This document shows positions 1 through 8,273 of a DNA stretch of 64,000 nucleotides, one piece after another (the first letter of the stretch is position 1; every line of letters begins with the position of its first letter). Location of the stretch: assembly GCF_903819335.1 (NCBI RefSeq), contig NZ_CAIJDE010000062.1, positions 212,430-276,429 of the forward strand, in the 5' to 3' direction. Source of the DNA: Flavobacterium panici. Its GTDB lineage: Bacteria; Bacteroidota; Bacteroidia; Flavobacteriales; Flavobacteriaceae. The notes below the pieces were generated by a model, which saw only the letters and a list, made by a program, of their open reading frames with translations, searched no databases and was not told the origin of the DNA. A program made the translations under genes and the position numbers.

Positions 1-945
1 AAAGAAACTGCTAAAAAAATTATCGAAAGTCTAAAAGAAACTTCTTCAAATAATGAAGATTGGGGAATGTACTGGATTGCCAACAAATCTGGCTGGTATT
101 GGTATCAGGCGCCAATTGAAACTCAGGCTTTATTGATTGAGGCTTTCGCCGAAGTTACGCAAGACACCAAATCTGTAGATGCGATGAAAGTCTGGTTGTT
201 AAAAAACAAACAAACCAAAAACTGGCCAACAACAAAATCTACAACCGAAGCTATTTATGCTTTATTATTGCAAGGTACAGATTGGCTTTCTGTAAAAGAC
301 AACACAATTATAAAATTGGGTGACGAAAAAATTATAACCAAAAAGCTGGCAGAAAATAAAAAAGAAGCCGAAACAGGTTATATCAAATTAAACTGGAAAG
401 CTGATGAAGTAAAGAAAGAAATGGCTTCTGTCAGCATTCAAAATAAATCAAAAGTTCCGGGGTTTGGCGGTATTTACTGGCAGTATTTTGAAGATTTAGA
501 TAAGATTAAAAATAATTCGGGAGCCGTTTTATCTGTTTCAAAAGAATTATATTTAAAGAAAAGCACTTTGAAAGGAGATGAATTAGAAAGAATTACAGCA
601 AAAAATTCTTTAAAAACCGGAGATTTGGTTACGGTACGTTTAATTATTACTTCAAAAGAAGATACAGAATATGTTCATTTAAAAGATATGCGAGCTTCTT
701 GTTTTGAACCTGTAAATGTACTTTCAGAATATAAAGACTCAGATAATATAGAATATTATATAAGTACAAAAGATGCTGCAACACATTTCTTTTTTGATGA
801 AATCAATAAAGGAACTTATGTTTTAGAATATGATATTCGAGTAAATAACAGCGGCGAATTCTCAAACGGAATTACAACAATCCAAAGTATGTATGCTCCG
901 GAGTTTGCAAGTCATACAAAAGGAATTCGAGTAAAAGTTCAATAA
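1..945 (+). CDS. Alpha-2-macroglobulin family protein, C-terminal part
   Basis: The reading frame is open from the first base of the window, so this is the last ~314 residues of a longer protein. The start contains a helical-toroid stretch (WYWYQAPIETQALLIEAF, then TTKSTTEAIYALLLQG) typical of the A2M complement-like domain. The end, from LKTGDLVTVRLII onward, looks like the receptor-binding beta-sandwich. Bacterial alpha-2-macroglobulins are envelope protease traps; Bacteroidota versions are usually very large lipoproteins. The N-terminus and any thioester motif are outside the window, so the subtype cannot be decided. The gene converges on the S46 peptidase and shares a terminator with it. 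Confidence 0.8.
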   Translation, partial: KETAKKIIESLKETSSNNEDWGMYWIANKSGWYWYQAPIETQALLIEAFAEVTQDTKSVDAMKVWLLKNKQTKNWPTTKSTTEAIYALLLQGTDWLSVKDNTIIKLGDEKIITKKLAENKKEAETGYIKLNWKADEVKKEMASVSIQNKSKVPGFGGIYWQYFEDLDKIKNNSGAVLSVSKELYLKKSTLKGDELERITAKNSLKTGDLVTVRLIITSKEDTEYVHLKDMRASCFEPVNVLSEYKDSDNIEYYISTKDAATHFFFDEINKGTYVLEYDIRVNNSGEFSNGITTIQSMYAPEFASHTKGIRVKVQ

Positions 946-999
946 AAATTCGAAAAAATAAATTCCAAATTCCAACAAAAGTATATAATTTATCCTTTT

Positions 1000-1062
1000 G
1001 TCAGGCTGAGCGAAGTCGAAGCCCTTCCCGACATGTAAGCCTTCGACTTCGCTCAGGGTGAC
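1000..1062. repeat. Intergenic palindromic repeat
   Basis: Two arms, GTCAGGCTGAGCGAAGTCGA and a near-complement ending in CGCTCAGGGTGAC, form a long imperfect hairpin. It lies in the non-coding space between two convergent genes. It looks like a scaled-down relative of the 110-bp palindromes at 29.6, 34.6, 57.0 and 62.7 kb but has its own sequence. A 70-residue reading frame crosses it on the minus strand and is not credible as a gene. Confidence 0.7.
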
Positions 1063-1110
1063 AATAAATTTCATAATTACTTTCTGTTAAGTGAGCACAT
1101 TTAAAAACAA

Positions 1111-1143
1111 AAAACCCGACAGATTTTAAATCTGTCGGGTTTA
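1111..1143. terminator. Bidirectional terminator
   Basis: A perfect palindrome (AAACCCGACAGATTT and its complement) bounded by A and T tracts lies between the convergent alpha-2-macroglobulin and S46 peptidase genes. The same CCCGAC/GTCGGG stem type recurs as a terminator at 4.2, 27.7 and 38.7 kb. Confidence 0.85.
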
Positions 1144-1163
1144 CTTTTATCCTGAAATTGAGA

Positions 1164-3308
1164 TTATTTTGTAATCGTCAACTCGTCAATAATATTTTTA
1201 GCTCCAGCGTATTTGTCAATAATCCAAAGTACATAACGAATATCAACGTTAATAGTTCTTTGCAATTTAGGATCAAAAATTACGTCTCCGGCCATCGCCT
1301 CGATGTTTCCATCAAAAGCAATTCCAATTAATTCTCCTTTTCCGTTTAAAACTGGTGAACCTGAGTTTCCTCCAGTAATATCATTATCCGTTAAAAAGTT
1401 TACTGGCATGTAACCCGCTTTATCTGCATATTGACCAAAATCTTTTGCTTTGTTTAATTCTAACAAACGTTTTGGTAAATCAAATTCCTGATCTCCTGCT
1501 TTATACTTTTTCACCATGCTTTCCATAGTAGTATAATTATTGATTGCAGCATCGTTACGAGGATCTGCAGGTAAAGCACGAACTTTTCCGTAAGTTAATC
1601 TCAAAGTAGAGTTTGCATCAGGATATTTAATTGCGTTTAATTTCGATTCTCTTAAACCTTCAACAAGTTCACGGTAAGCCGTTGCAAAACCATCATCAGC
1701 TTTTGCCTGGTCATCTGTTTTAGCACGATATTTTGTTAGTAAATCATTTGAGATAATATACAAAGGATCGTGTACAATTGCCAAAGGTTTTGGATCAGCC
1801 ATAAATGCTAATACTTTTTCCTTAGTTGTAAAATAACTAATTTCAGTTGCTTTTGCCACATCAGCAGTAAAGTCACCATTATTAGTAGTTTTCATTTTAG
1901 CGATTTCTGGAGCAAGTCCGTATTCAGCAGCTTTAGAAGCATATAAATTTAATTGCGCTGTTAATACATCTTTTTCAAGCGGAGCATAAAAATTACCATA
2001 AATGTTGTCTATCATTGTATTGATCTTAGGTAACATCTCTGCTCTTTTTGCTTCATTTTCTTTATAATAAGCAATCAGCTCATTTCCTAAATTTGCTGGA
2101 CCTGTCGCATAAGCAGAAGTACGTAAAAGCTGCGTTAAATAATTATCGTGACGTGCTTTTAAGTTTGTTTCTCTATAATAATCGTTAATAGTAGGAATTA
2201 CATTTTCATATTTATCTTTATTAGCAGGTTTGCTTGCCCACTCATAAAATTTATCTTCCTGCTCTGATTTTGCATCTACCGTACCTGCTTTTGTTAAAGC
2301 ATCGATCATACCCTGACGGTTTTTCCAGTAATTTGCTGTCGAAGCATATTTAGATGCATATTTCAAACGAACTGTTGCATCTGTATCCATATACTTTTTC
2401 ATTACATCCATTCCGGTTTTGGCACCTTCAACCCATGCAGGATAAGCATATTTTATATTTTGCTCAATTCCGCCTGCCGGCATCCAGCGATTTGTTCTTC
2501 CAGGGTAACCTAGAATCATGGCAAAATCATTTTCTTTTACACCTTTAATACTTACAGGTAAATAATGTTTTGGCTGTAAAGGCACATTATCTTTTGAGTA
2601 AGCTGCAGGATTTCCGTCTTTATCAGCATACACTCTAAACATAGAGAAATCCCCAGTTTGACGAGGCCACTCCCAGTTATCAGTATCTCCTCCAAATTTA
2701 CCTACACTTTCCGGAGGTGTTCCCACTAAACGAACATCTGTGTAATCCTGGTAAACGAAATAGTAATATTCATTTCCTTGAAAGAAAGGACGAACAGAAA
2801 CTGTATACTTTCCGTTTTCACTATTTTCTTTTTCAATTAAACTAATCTCTTGCTGAATGATTTTGTTTCTTTCAGTTTCGGTCATAGTATCATTTACTTT
2901 TGATAAAATTCTTTTTGAAACATCGTCCATACGAACAAAGAAACGAACGTATAAAGATTTTGGTTTCATTTCGGCACTTTTTTCTTTTGCCCAAAAACCA
3001 TCTTTCAAATAGTTTTGTTCTGCAGTAGAAAGTTCTGCAATCGCATTATATCCGCAATGGTGGTTTGTTAAAACCAATCCGCTTTTAGAAACGATTTCAG
3101 CAGTACATCCACCATTAAACTGCACGATAGCATCTTTTAAACTATGATGGTTAATACTGTAAATTTCTTCGGCTGTTAATTGCAAGCCCATTTTTTCCAT
3201 ATCTCTATGATTCAATCTTTCGATAAACATCAAGAACCACATTCCCTCATCAGCTCTTACAGGAAAAGCCATAAGGCACATGGTCAAGAATAAAACTATT
3301 TTTTTCAT
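1164..3308 (-). CDS. S46 family dipeptidyl-peptidase, DPP7-like
   Basis: The 714-residue length matches DPP7/DPP11. A signal peptide (MKKIVLFLTMCLMAFPVRA) directs it to the periplasm, where these enzymes release dipeptides for uptake. The catalytic His is in TNHHC (about residue 84) and the Ser in GGNSGSP (S649). Eighteen residues after that Ser, in FDGN, is a Gly (G667). At this offset Porphyromonas DPP11 has Arg (acidic specificity) and DPP7 has Gly (hydrophobic specificity). I therefore infer DPP7-type preference. The gene is a single unit and ends at the shared terminator at 1.1 kb. Confidence 0.93.
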   Translation of the reverse strand: MKKIVLFLTMCLMAFPVRADEGMWFLMFIERLNHRDMEKMGLQLTAEEIYSINHHSLKDAIVQFNGGCTAEIVSKSGLVLTNHHCGYNAIAELSTAEQNYLKDGFWAKEKSAEMKPKSLYVRFFVRMDDVSKRILSKVNDTMTETERNKIIQQEISLIEKENSENGKYTVSVRPFFQGNEYYYFVYQDYTDVRLVGTPPESVGKFGGDTDNWEWPRQTGDFSMFRVYADKDGNPAAYSKDNVPLQPKHYLPVSIKGVKENDFAMILGYPGRTNRWMPAGGIEQNIKYAYPAWVEGAKTGMDVMKKYMDTDATVRLKYASKYASTANYWKNRQGMIDALTKAGTVDAKSEQEDKFYEWASKPANKDKYENVIPTINDYYRETNLKARHDNYLTQLLRTSAYATGPANLGNELIAYYKENEAKRAEMLPKINTMIDNIYGNFYAPLEKDVLTAQLNLYASKAAEYGLAPEIAKMKTTNNGDFTADVAKATEISYFTTKEKVLAFMADPKPLAIVHDPLYIISNDLLTKYRAKTDDQAKADDGFATAYRELVEGLRESKLNAIKYPDANSTLRLTYGKVRALPADPRNDAAINNYTTMESMVKKYKAGDQEFDLPKRLLELNKAKDFGQYADKAGYMPVNFLTDNDITGGNSGSPVLNGKGELIGIAFDGNIEAMAGDVIFDPKLQRTINVDIRYVLWIIDKYAGAKNIIDELTITK

Positions 3309-3620
3309 GTTATTTTGTTTAAGTACTGCGAATATAACTCATTTTCGCAAAAAAAATAAACATTCCATCTAAAAACAAAACATTATAAATAAATATGAAG
3401 ATGATTTTGCGAAATTCATAATTTGATGAAAAAGAAAAATTATTAGAATATAAAAAGATAATAGTTAATTAAACTTATAAAATTCTAGATTTAATGAAAT
3501 CATGATTTTAAATCTTAATAAAAATTGTAAAAATTAACCTTCAATTAAAAATATTTAATTTAATCCATTTCTTACAAATAATTATTCCTTTAATTTGCCT
3601 TTCAATTAAAAAAAACGAAA
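3309..3620. other. Intergenic, divergent promoter region
   Basis: About 310 very AT-rich bases separate the divergent S46 peptidase and barrel genes. I see no gene, repeat or clear palindrome. The barrel gene has a weak -7 candidate (TTAATTTG) about 25 bases before its start. Confidence 0.5.
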
Positions 3621-4151
3621 ATGAAAAAATTATTAGTAGCAGTTGTACTATTAGTGACAACTATGATGAGTGCGCAAAAAGGATCTATCCTACTTGGTGG
3701 AAATGTTGGATTTGGATCAGAAAAAATTGGAGATGACAAATATGAAAACTTTGAATTTTCTCCAAAAGTAGGTTACCAATTTACAGACAAATGGACTTTA
3801 GGAGTTGAAGGTTCAGTCCTGAACTACAAAGAATCTGGATCTAAAAGAGAAGAAGCATACAGAGTTGGTGCATTTACTCGTTACTCAGTGCCTCTTTCTG
3901 ATTTATTTTCTTTCTACACTGATTTAGGAGTTGGATATCAGGAAAGAAGTATTGATAAAACTAAAGGTGTATATGCTAGTTTAACGCCTGCCTTATTTAT
4001 CAATATGAAAAACGGATTTGGTTTAAATTTCAATATTGGAGGTATTGGTTACGACAATCTTAGCGGAAAAGGAATTGCCAGAGAACAGCGTTTTGGTTTT
4101 AATTTTGGGCAAAGTGTAAACTTTGGAATCTCTAAAAACTTTGGACTATAA
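3621..4151 (+). CDS. Small outer-membrane beta-barrel protein (OmpX-like)
   Basis: 176 residues with a Sec signal peptide (cleavage probably after MMSAQ). The rest is alternating-hydrophobic strands rich in Gly and aromatic residues (LGGNVGFGSE, YQFTDKWTLGVEGS, VNFGISKNFGL), ending in a hydrophobic residue as barrel proteins do. This is the small porin-like family common in Bacteroidota; an 8-stranded barrel is likely. No specific role can be read from the sequence. It is monocistronic and followed by a strong terminator. Confidence 0.8.
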   Translation: MKKLLVAVVLLVTTMMSAQKGSILLGGNVGFGSEKIGDDKYENFEFSPKVGYQFTDKWTLGVEGSVLNYKESGSKREEAYRVGAFTRYSVPLSDLFSFYTDLGVGYQERSIDKTKGVYASLTPALFINMKNGFGLNFNIGGIGYDNLSGKGIAREQRFGFNFGQSVNFGISKNFGL

Positions 4152-4215
4152 TTACATTAGGATTTAAGTTAGAAAGTGAAATCCTTTATACTTTTTGTTT
4201 TTTCGCGCAAAAAGT

Positions 4216-4250
4216 AAAAAACCCGACAATGAAAGTTGTCGGGTTTTTAT
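4216..4250. terminator. Bidirectional terminator
   Basis: AAAAACCCGACAA and its complement TTGTCGGGTTTTT form a stem between the convergent barrel gene and obg. Confidence 0.85.
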
Positions 4251-4269
4251 ATTTTATAATAAGACGATT

Positions 4270-5271
4270 TTAATCGTTAAGCATTTTCCAAAGTTTATCC
4301 TTCAAATCTGTTAAACCTTGCTGTGCAACAGATGAAATAAACATATACGGAATATCTTTAAACGAAACGTCTAATTCTGCTTTCAATTCAGCTTTAAGTT
4401 CGTCATCCAGCATATCACATTTTGAAATAACTAAAAGACGTTCTTTGTCCAGCATTTCAGGATTATACTTTGTTAATTCATTTACCAAAATATCATATTC
4501 TGCTTTAATATCCGGCGTATCGACCGGAACTAAAAATAGCAAAGTCGAATTACGCTCAATATGGCGAAGGAAATAATGTCCTAAACCTTTTCCCTCTGCA
4601 GCACCTTCAATAATTCCTGGAATATCTGCAATTACAAAAGATTGATAATCTCTGTAAGCTACAATTCCCAAGTTTGGTTTTAAAGTTGTAAAAGGATAAT
4701 CGGCAATTTTTGGTTTTGCTGAAGTTAACACAGACAATAAAGTAGATTTTCCTGCATTAGGAAAACCAACCAATCCAACATCTGCCAGAACTTTAAGTTC
4801 CAGAATAACGTCCATTTCTAAACCTGGTAAACCTGGCTGCGCATAACGCGGTGTTTGGTTTGTCGAACTTCTAAAATGCCAGTTTCCTAAACCTCCCTTT
4901 CCTCCTTTTGCAAGAATTCTTTTTTCACCATCTTCTGTAATTTCAAAAAGTACTTCTCCGGTTTCCTTGTCTTTTACAACAGTTCCCAGAGGTACTTCAA
5001 TAAATTTATCATCTCCATCTGCTCCCGTGCTTCGGTCTCCTCCACCGTCTCCACCGTGACCGGCTTTAATATGACGCGCAAACTTTAAATGAAATAATGT
5101 CCAGAGTCCTTTATTTCCCACTAAATATACATGCCCGCCTCGACCGCCATCACCACCGTCAGGGCCGCCTTTTTCAATAAATTTCTCTCTATGTAAATGC
5201 GTAGATCCTTTTCCTCCTTTTCCGGACGAAACATATATCTTAACGTAATCTACAAAATTTCCTTCTGTCAT
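4270..5271 (-). CDS. obg: Obg family GTPase
   Basis: 333 residues. The N-terminal Obg fold has the Gly-rich stretches (GGKGG, GGPDGGDGGRGG, GHGGDGGG) over residues ~1-160, followed by a G domain with P-loop GFPNAGKS, G3 DIPG, G4 SKCD and G5 SSVA. Obg binds the 50S ribosomal subunit and links its maturation to nucleotide status and growth. The C-terminal OCT domain of some homologues is absent, which is usual in this phylum. The G4 motif has Ser in place of the usual Asn, a tolerated change. The chosen start has no competing upstream candidate. Confidence 0.97.
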   Translation of the reverse strand: MTEGNFVDYVKIYVSSGKGGKGSTHLHREKFIEKGGPDGGDGGRGGHVYLVGNKGLWTLFHLKFARHIKAGHGGDGGGDRSTGADGDDKFIEVPLGTVVKDKETGEVLFEITEDGEKRILAKGGKGGLGNWHFRSSTNQTPRYAQPGLPGLEMDVILELKVLADVGLVGFPNAGKSTLLSVLTSAKPKIADYPFTTLKPNLGIVAYRDYQSFVIADIPGIIEGAAEGKGLGHYFLRHIERNSTLLFLVPVDTPDIKAEYDILVNELTKYNPEMLDKERLLVISKCDMLDDELKAELKAELDVSFKDIPYMFISSVAQQGLTDLKDKLWKMLND

Positions 5272-5284
5272 TTTTCTGAATTTC

Positions 5285-5405
5285 AGATCTTAGATTTTAG
5301 ATTTTAGATTGCTCTAAATTCTATATCTAAACTCTATTTTATTTACTTTTCAGTCTCAGTCTAGATTTTCAGCACAAACTGCGACTGAAAACTGCGACTG
5401 AAAAC
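5285..5405. repeat. Low-complexity intergenic repeats
   Basis: Short direct repeats (TTAGATTTTAGATTTTAGATT, and ACTGCGACTGAAA twice) fill the space between obg and the CNNM gene. Similar AGATTTTAGATTTT and CAGTCTCAGT tracts recur at 19.4, 40.1 and 40.8 kb. No gene is present. Confidence 0.6.
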
Positions 5406-5418
5406 TATTTTATTTCCT

Positions 5419-6693
5419 CTACTCTTTAAGCGCTTTTACAAGTACTTTATCAATCTTTACGCCGTCCATATCGACAACTTCTAAGATGAATTTTTGCCAA
5501 ATTAGTTTTTCACCTTCTTTTGGAATATGTGAAAGTTCGGTCATAATCATTCCGCTTACGGTGTTTACTTCGTAATCGTTTGTTAGTTCATCTAATTCGA
5601 AATACGTTAAGAAATCGTGCAATGAATAATGCCCGTCAACCAGCCATGATCCATCTTCTCTTTCTATAAGCTGGAATTCATCTTTATAAAATTCAGATGC
5701 ATCTCCAACTAAAGCTTCCAGAATATCATTCAAAGTAATTAAACCTTGAAAAACACCATATTCATCAGAAACCAAAGCGTAATGAACACCTGTTTTTTTG
5801 AAATTTTCTAACGCTTTATAAGCCGTTGTCTGCTCCATTAAATAAGGCGCATCAGAAATTATAGCAGCAAAATCAAAATTATCGTTCTCGATATTGGCAA
5901 ATATATTTTTCAGCGTTACAACCCCAACAATGTCATCGTAGTTTTCATTGTAAACCGGATAAACGGTATGCAAATCCTGAACAACTAATTCTTTTATTTT
6001 TGTTTTATCAGCATTAAGCGGCAGCATATCAACTGATTTTCGGTGCGTCATTAACGAACTTACTTTTCGGTCTCCAATATGGAAAACACGCTCCACAATA
6101 TCTTGTTCAATTTCCTGAACTTCTCCTACTTCTGTTCCTTCCTTAATGATGGCTTTAATTTCTTCCTCCGTTACTTTTCCGTCAGCAGTTGGTTTTATCT
6201 GCAAAACATTCAATAAAAAATCTGTTGAAGAAGTTAGTAACCAAATAAATGGCGCCGTGATAATCGAAATAACCTTCATTGGCATAGCAACCATTTTGGC
6301 GATCGATTCCGGATAGTTTAATCCGATACGTTTTGGAAGTAATTCTCCTAAAACCAAAGAGAAGAACGTCAAAACTACAACCACAATCCCCACCGCAACC
6401 GAATGTGCATATGGCTTTAAAACTTCAAAACCACTCACAAATGTTTCTACATCTAATGTGATTTTATCACCAGAATAAATACCTGTCAAAATTCCAATTA
6501 AGGTAATTCCGATTTGTACCGTTGATAAAAATTTGTTTGGAGAATTCGCCAGATCAAGCGCTGTTTTAGCACTTTTGTTCCCTTTTTTTGCTGCTGTTTC
6601 CAGTCTATTTTTTCGTGCTGAAATCAATGCAATTTCAGACATTGAGAAAACTCCGTTTAATAGTATTAGAAAAAATATTATTAGTATTTCCAA
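5419..6693 (-). CDS. CNNM/CBS domain membrane protein (hemolysin C/CorC family)
   Basis: 424 residues. An N-terminal DUF21/CNNM membrane domain (~1-190, with hydrophobic segments MEILIIFFLILLNGVFSM, VAVGIVVVVLTFFSLVLGEL and VISIITAPFIWLL) is followed by a CBS pair (~200-330) and a CorC_HlyC domain (~340-420). Family members are linked to Mg2+/Co2+ export or, as GldE, to gliding and division in flavobacteria. Without gld neighbours I would not call it GldE. The hemolysin label is historical. It lies downstream of adk with a repeat element between. Confidence 0.9.
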   Translation of the reverse strand: MEILIIFFLILLNGVFSMSEIALISARKNRLETAAKKGNKSAKTALDLANSPNKFLSTVQIGITLIGILTGIYSGDKITLDVETFVSGFEVLKPYAHSVAVGIVVVVLTFFSLVLGELLPKRIGLNYPESIAKMVAMPMKVISIITAPFIWLLTSSTDFLLNVLQIKPTADGKVTEEEIKAIIKEGTEVGEVQEIEQDIVERVFHIGDRKVSSLMTHRKSVDMLPLNADKTKIKELVVQDLHTVYPVYNENYDDIVGVVTLKNIFANIENDNFDFAAIISDAPYLMEQTTAYKALENFKKTGVHYALVSDEYGVFQGLITLNDILEALVGDASEFYKDEFQLIEREDGSWLVDGHYSLHDFLTYFELDELTNDYEVNTVSGMIMTELSHIPKEGEKLIWQKFILEVVDMDGVKIDKVLVKALKE

Positions 6694-6754
6694 TGTTTAG
6701 TAGATTCGTTATTTGTTTGGTTCGTTGTTTTGTATAAATTCTTATTGTTCTTTT

Positions 6755-6905
6755 TTAGCCCAGATGGAAGTGAAGAGCCCGGAGCTAAAAAAACTAATTT
6801 TTCCTGCCAGAAAACAGCGACCAGCGGAAGCTCGTTTTATGGTTTGGAAAAATAGTTTTTTTAGCGTCCCGATAGCTATCGGGACTTCACGTACAGCTGG
6901 ATTAG
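6755..6905. repeat. Structured intergenic element with TCCCGATAGCTATCGGGA palindrome
   Basis: This non-coding stretch between adk and the CNNM gene carries AGCCCAGATGGAAGTGAAGA, CCCGGAGC, GCGACCAGCGGAAGC, two complementary A/T-rich arms (CTAAAAAAACTAATTTTTCC and GGAAAAATAGTTTTTTTAGC) and the palindrome TCCCGATAGCTATCGGGA (about 6867-6884). The same palindrome occurs inside the element at 57.2 kb. A 70-residue reading frame covers it, but its composition follows the repeat and not a protein. It may be a transcribed structured RNA or a repeat remnant. Confidence 0.6.
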
Positions 6906-6908
6906 CTT

Positions 6909-7481
6909 CTACAAATTATCTATAACTGACGTTAAGCGCTCTGTAATTTCTTCGATAGTTCCAATTCCGTTTACGGCGTGAAACTTATTCTGCTCTTTAT
7001 AATACCCAATTAATGGAGCTGTTTTTTCGTTGTATTCCTGATATCTTACACGAATTTTTTCTTCGTCCTGATCATCTGGTCTTCCGCTTGTTTTCCCTCT
7101 TTCAAGTAAACGCGCTACTAAAATTTCGTCATCAGCCTCTAATGCAATTGTTGCAGTTACACTTGAACCAATTGTTGGTAAAAATTTATCTAATGCCTCA
7201 GCCTGATCTAAAGTTCTTGGATATCCGTCGAACAAAAATCCTGCGCTTTCCGGGTGTTTATTTACTTCGTCAATTAACATTGCTGTTGTTACTTCGCACG
7301 GAACTAGTTCTCCGTTATCCATAAAAACTCTTGCTTTTTTACCTAGTTCAGTATCATTTTTTAAATTAAAACGGAAAATATCTCCTGTAGAAAGGTGTGT
7401 TAAATTGTATTTTTCTTTTAAAAATTCTGCCTGAGTTCCTTTTCCTGCTCCAGGCTTTCCAAATAAAACAATGTTAATCAT
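6909..7481 (-). CDS. adk: Adenylate kinase
   Basis: 190 residues. P-loop GKPGAGKGT (8-16), the THLSTGDIFR nucleotide-binding segment, and a short LID with GKTSGRPDD. The short LID without zinc cysteines is usual in this phylum. It catalyses ATP + AMP to 2 ADP in the cytoplasm. It is followed 76 bases upstream by hpt in the same direction, so the two nucleotide-metabolism genes may share a transcript. Confidence 0.97.
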   Translation of the reverse strand: MINIVLFGKPGAGKGTQAEFLKEKYNLTHLSTGDIFRFNLKNDTELGKKARVFMDNGELVPCEVTTAMLIDEVNKHPESAGFLFDGYPRTLDQAEALDKFLPTIGSSVTATIALEADDEILVARLLERGKTSGRPDDQDEEKIRVRYQEYNEKTAPLIGYYKEQNKFHAVNGIGTIEEITERLTSVIDNL

Positions 7482-7557
7482 AGTACGTTTGAGTTGTGTG
7501 ACTTCTTATTTTTTTGAAGAAGTTTAAAATGAATATATAGTTGTGTTTTGTTTAATA

Positions 7558-8088
7558 TTATTCTGCTAACTTATATACTTCAGTCAGGTTTCTGCCTAAA
7601 CCATCATAGTCTAATCCGTAGCCAACAATAAATTTATTCGGGATTCTGATTCCGATATAATCTATCTTAATGTCTTTTTTATAAGCTTCTGGTTTAAAGA
7701 ACAAAGTAGCCACTTTAAAGTGTTTTACATTTTGTGCTTTAAATAAATGTTTTAATTCTTCAAGCGTATTTCCTGTATCGATAATATCTTCGATAATAAC
7801 AACGCTTCTTCCAGACAAATCCTGATTGATTCCAATCAGTTCTTTAACTGAATTTGTTGTTTCAGTTCCTTCATAAGAAGCCATTTTGATAAATGAAACC
7901 TCGCAAGGACTTTTATATTTTTTCAGGAAATCGGCAGCCACCATAAAGGCACCATTCAAAACTCCAATAAAAATTGGAGTATCATCTCCAAAATCATCTT
8001 CTACTTGTGCAACTAATTTGGTTAAAGCAAAATCAATTTCCTTAGCCGAAATAAACGGAACAAATTGTTTATCGTGAAGTTGTATCAT
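7558..8088 (-). CDS. hpt: Hypoxanthine phosphoribosyltransferase
   Basis: 176 residues from the chosen start. The PRPP-binding loop is VVIIEDIIDTGNT, and the IGVLNGAFMVAADF segment is also typical. It salvages hypoxanthine and guanine to IMP and GMP. A start nine codons upstream (8115) is possible but falls inside a perfect -7 box on the minus strand (8113-8120), so the ATG at 8088 is preferred. adk lies downstream in the same direction. Confidence 0.95.
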   Translation of the reverse strand: MIQLHDKQFVPFISAKEIDFALTKLVAQVEDDFGDDTPIFIGVLNGAFMVAADFLKKYKSPCEVSFIKMASYEGTETTNSVKELIGINQDLSGRSVVIIEDIIDTGNTLEELKHLFKAQNVKHFKVATLFFKPEAYKKDIKIDYIGIRIPNKFIVGYGLDYDGLGRNLTEVYKLAE

Positions 8089-8112
8089 TATTTTTAAATT
8101 TAAAATAATGGA

Positions 8113-8120
8113 CAAAGATA
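8113..8120 (-). promoter_or_regulatory. -7 promoter element of hpt
   Basis: On the minus strand this reads TATCTTTG, a perfect match to the Bacteroidota -7 consensus TAnnTTTG. It is 24 bases from the ATG at 8088 and overlaps the longer alternative start. The -33 region is not convincing. Confidence 0.65.
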
Positions 8121-8273
8121 CAGAATTACAACCAATCTGCCCACATGAAAATAGAATCGAAAGATGACTTTTTTACGAATGTTAAATATCAGTTAATAAT
8201 TACAAAATCGTTCTTGCAGCTACTTTTTAATTTACTAAATTGTTGTTGAATAATCATTTAACTCCAAATTCCA

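Noticed and set aside
862..1074. 70-residue reading frame on the minus strand
   Set aside because: It runs through a palindromic repeat and the antisense of the alpha-2-macroglobulin gene.
5419..6693. GldE (gliding motility protein)
   Set aside because: GldE is a CNNM/CBS-type protein, but no gld genes are nearby and the sequence alone does not separate it from other family members.
6713..6925. 70-residue reading frame on the plus strand
   Set aside because: It coincides with palindromic repeat DNA, lacks a protein-like composition and overlaps the adk end.
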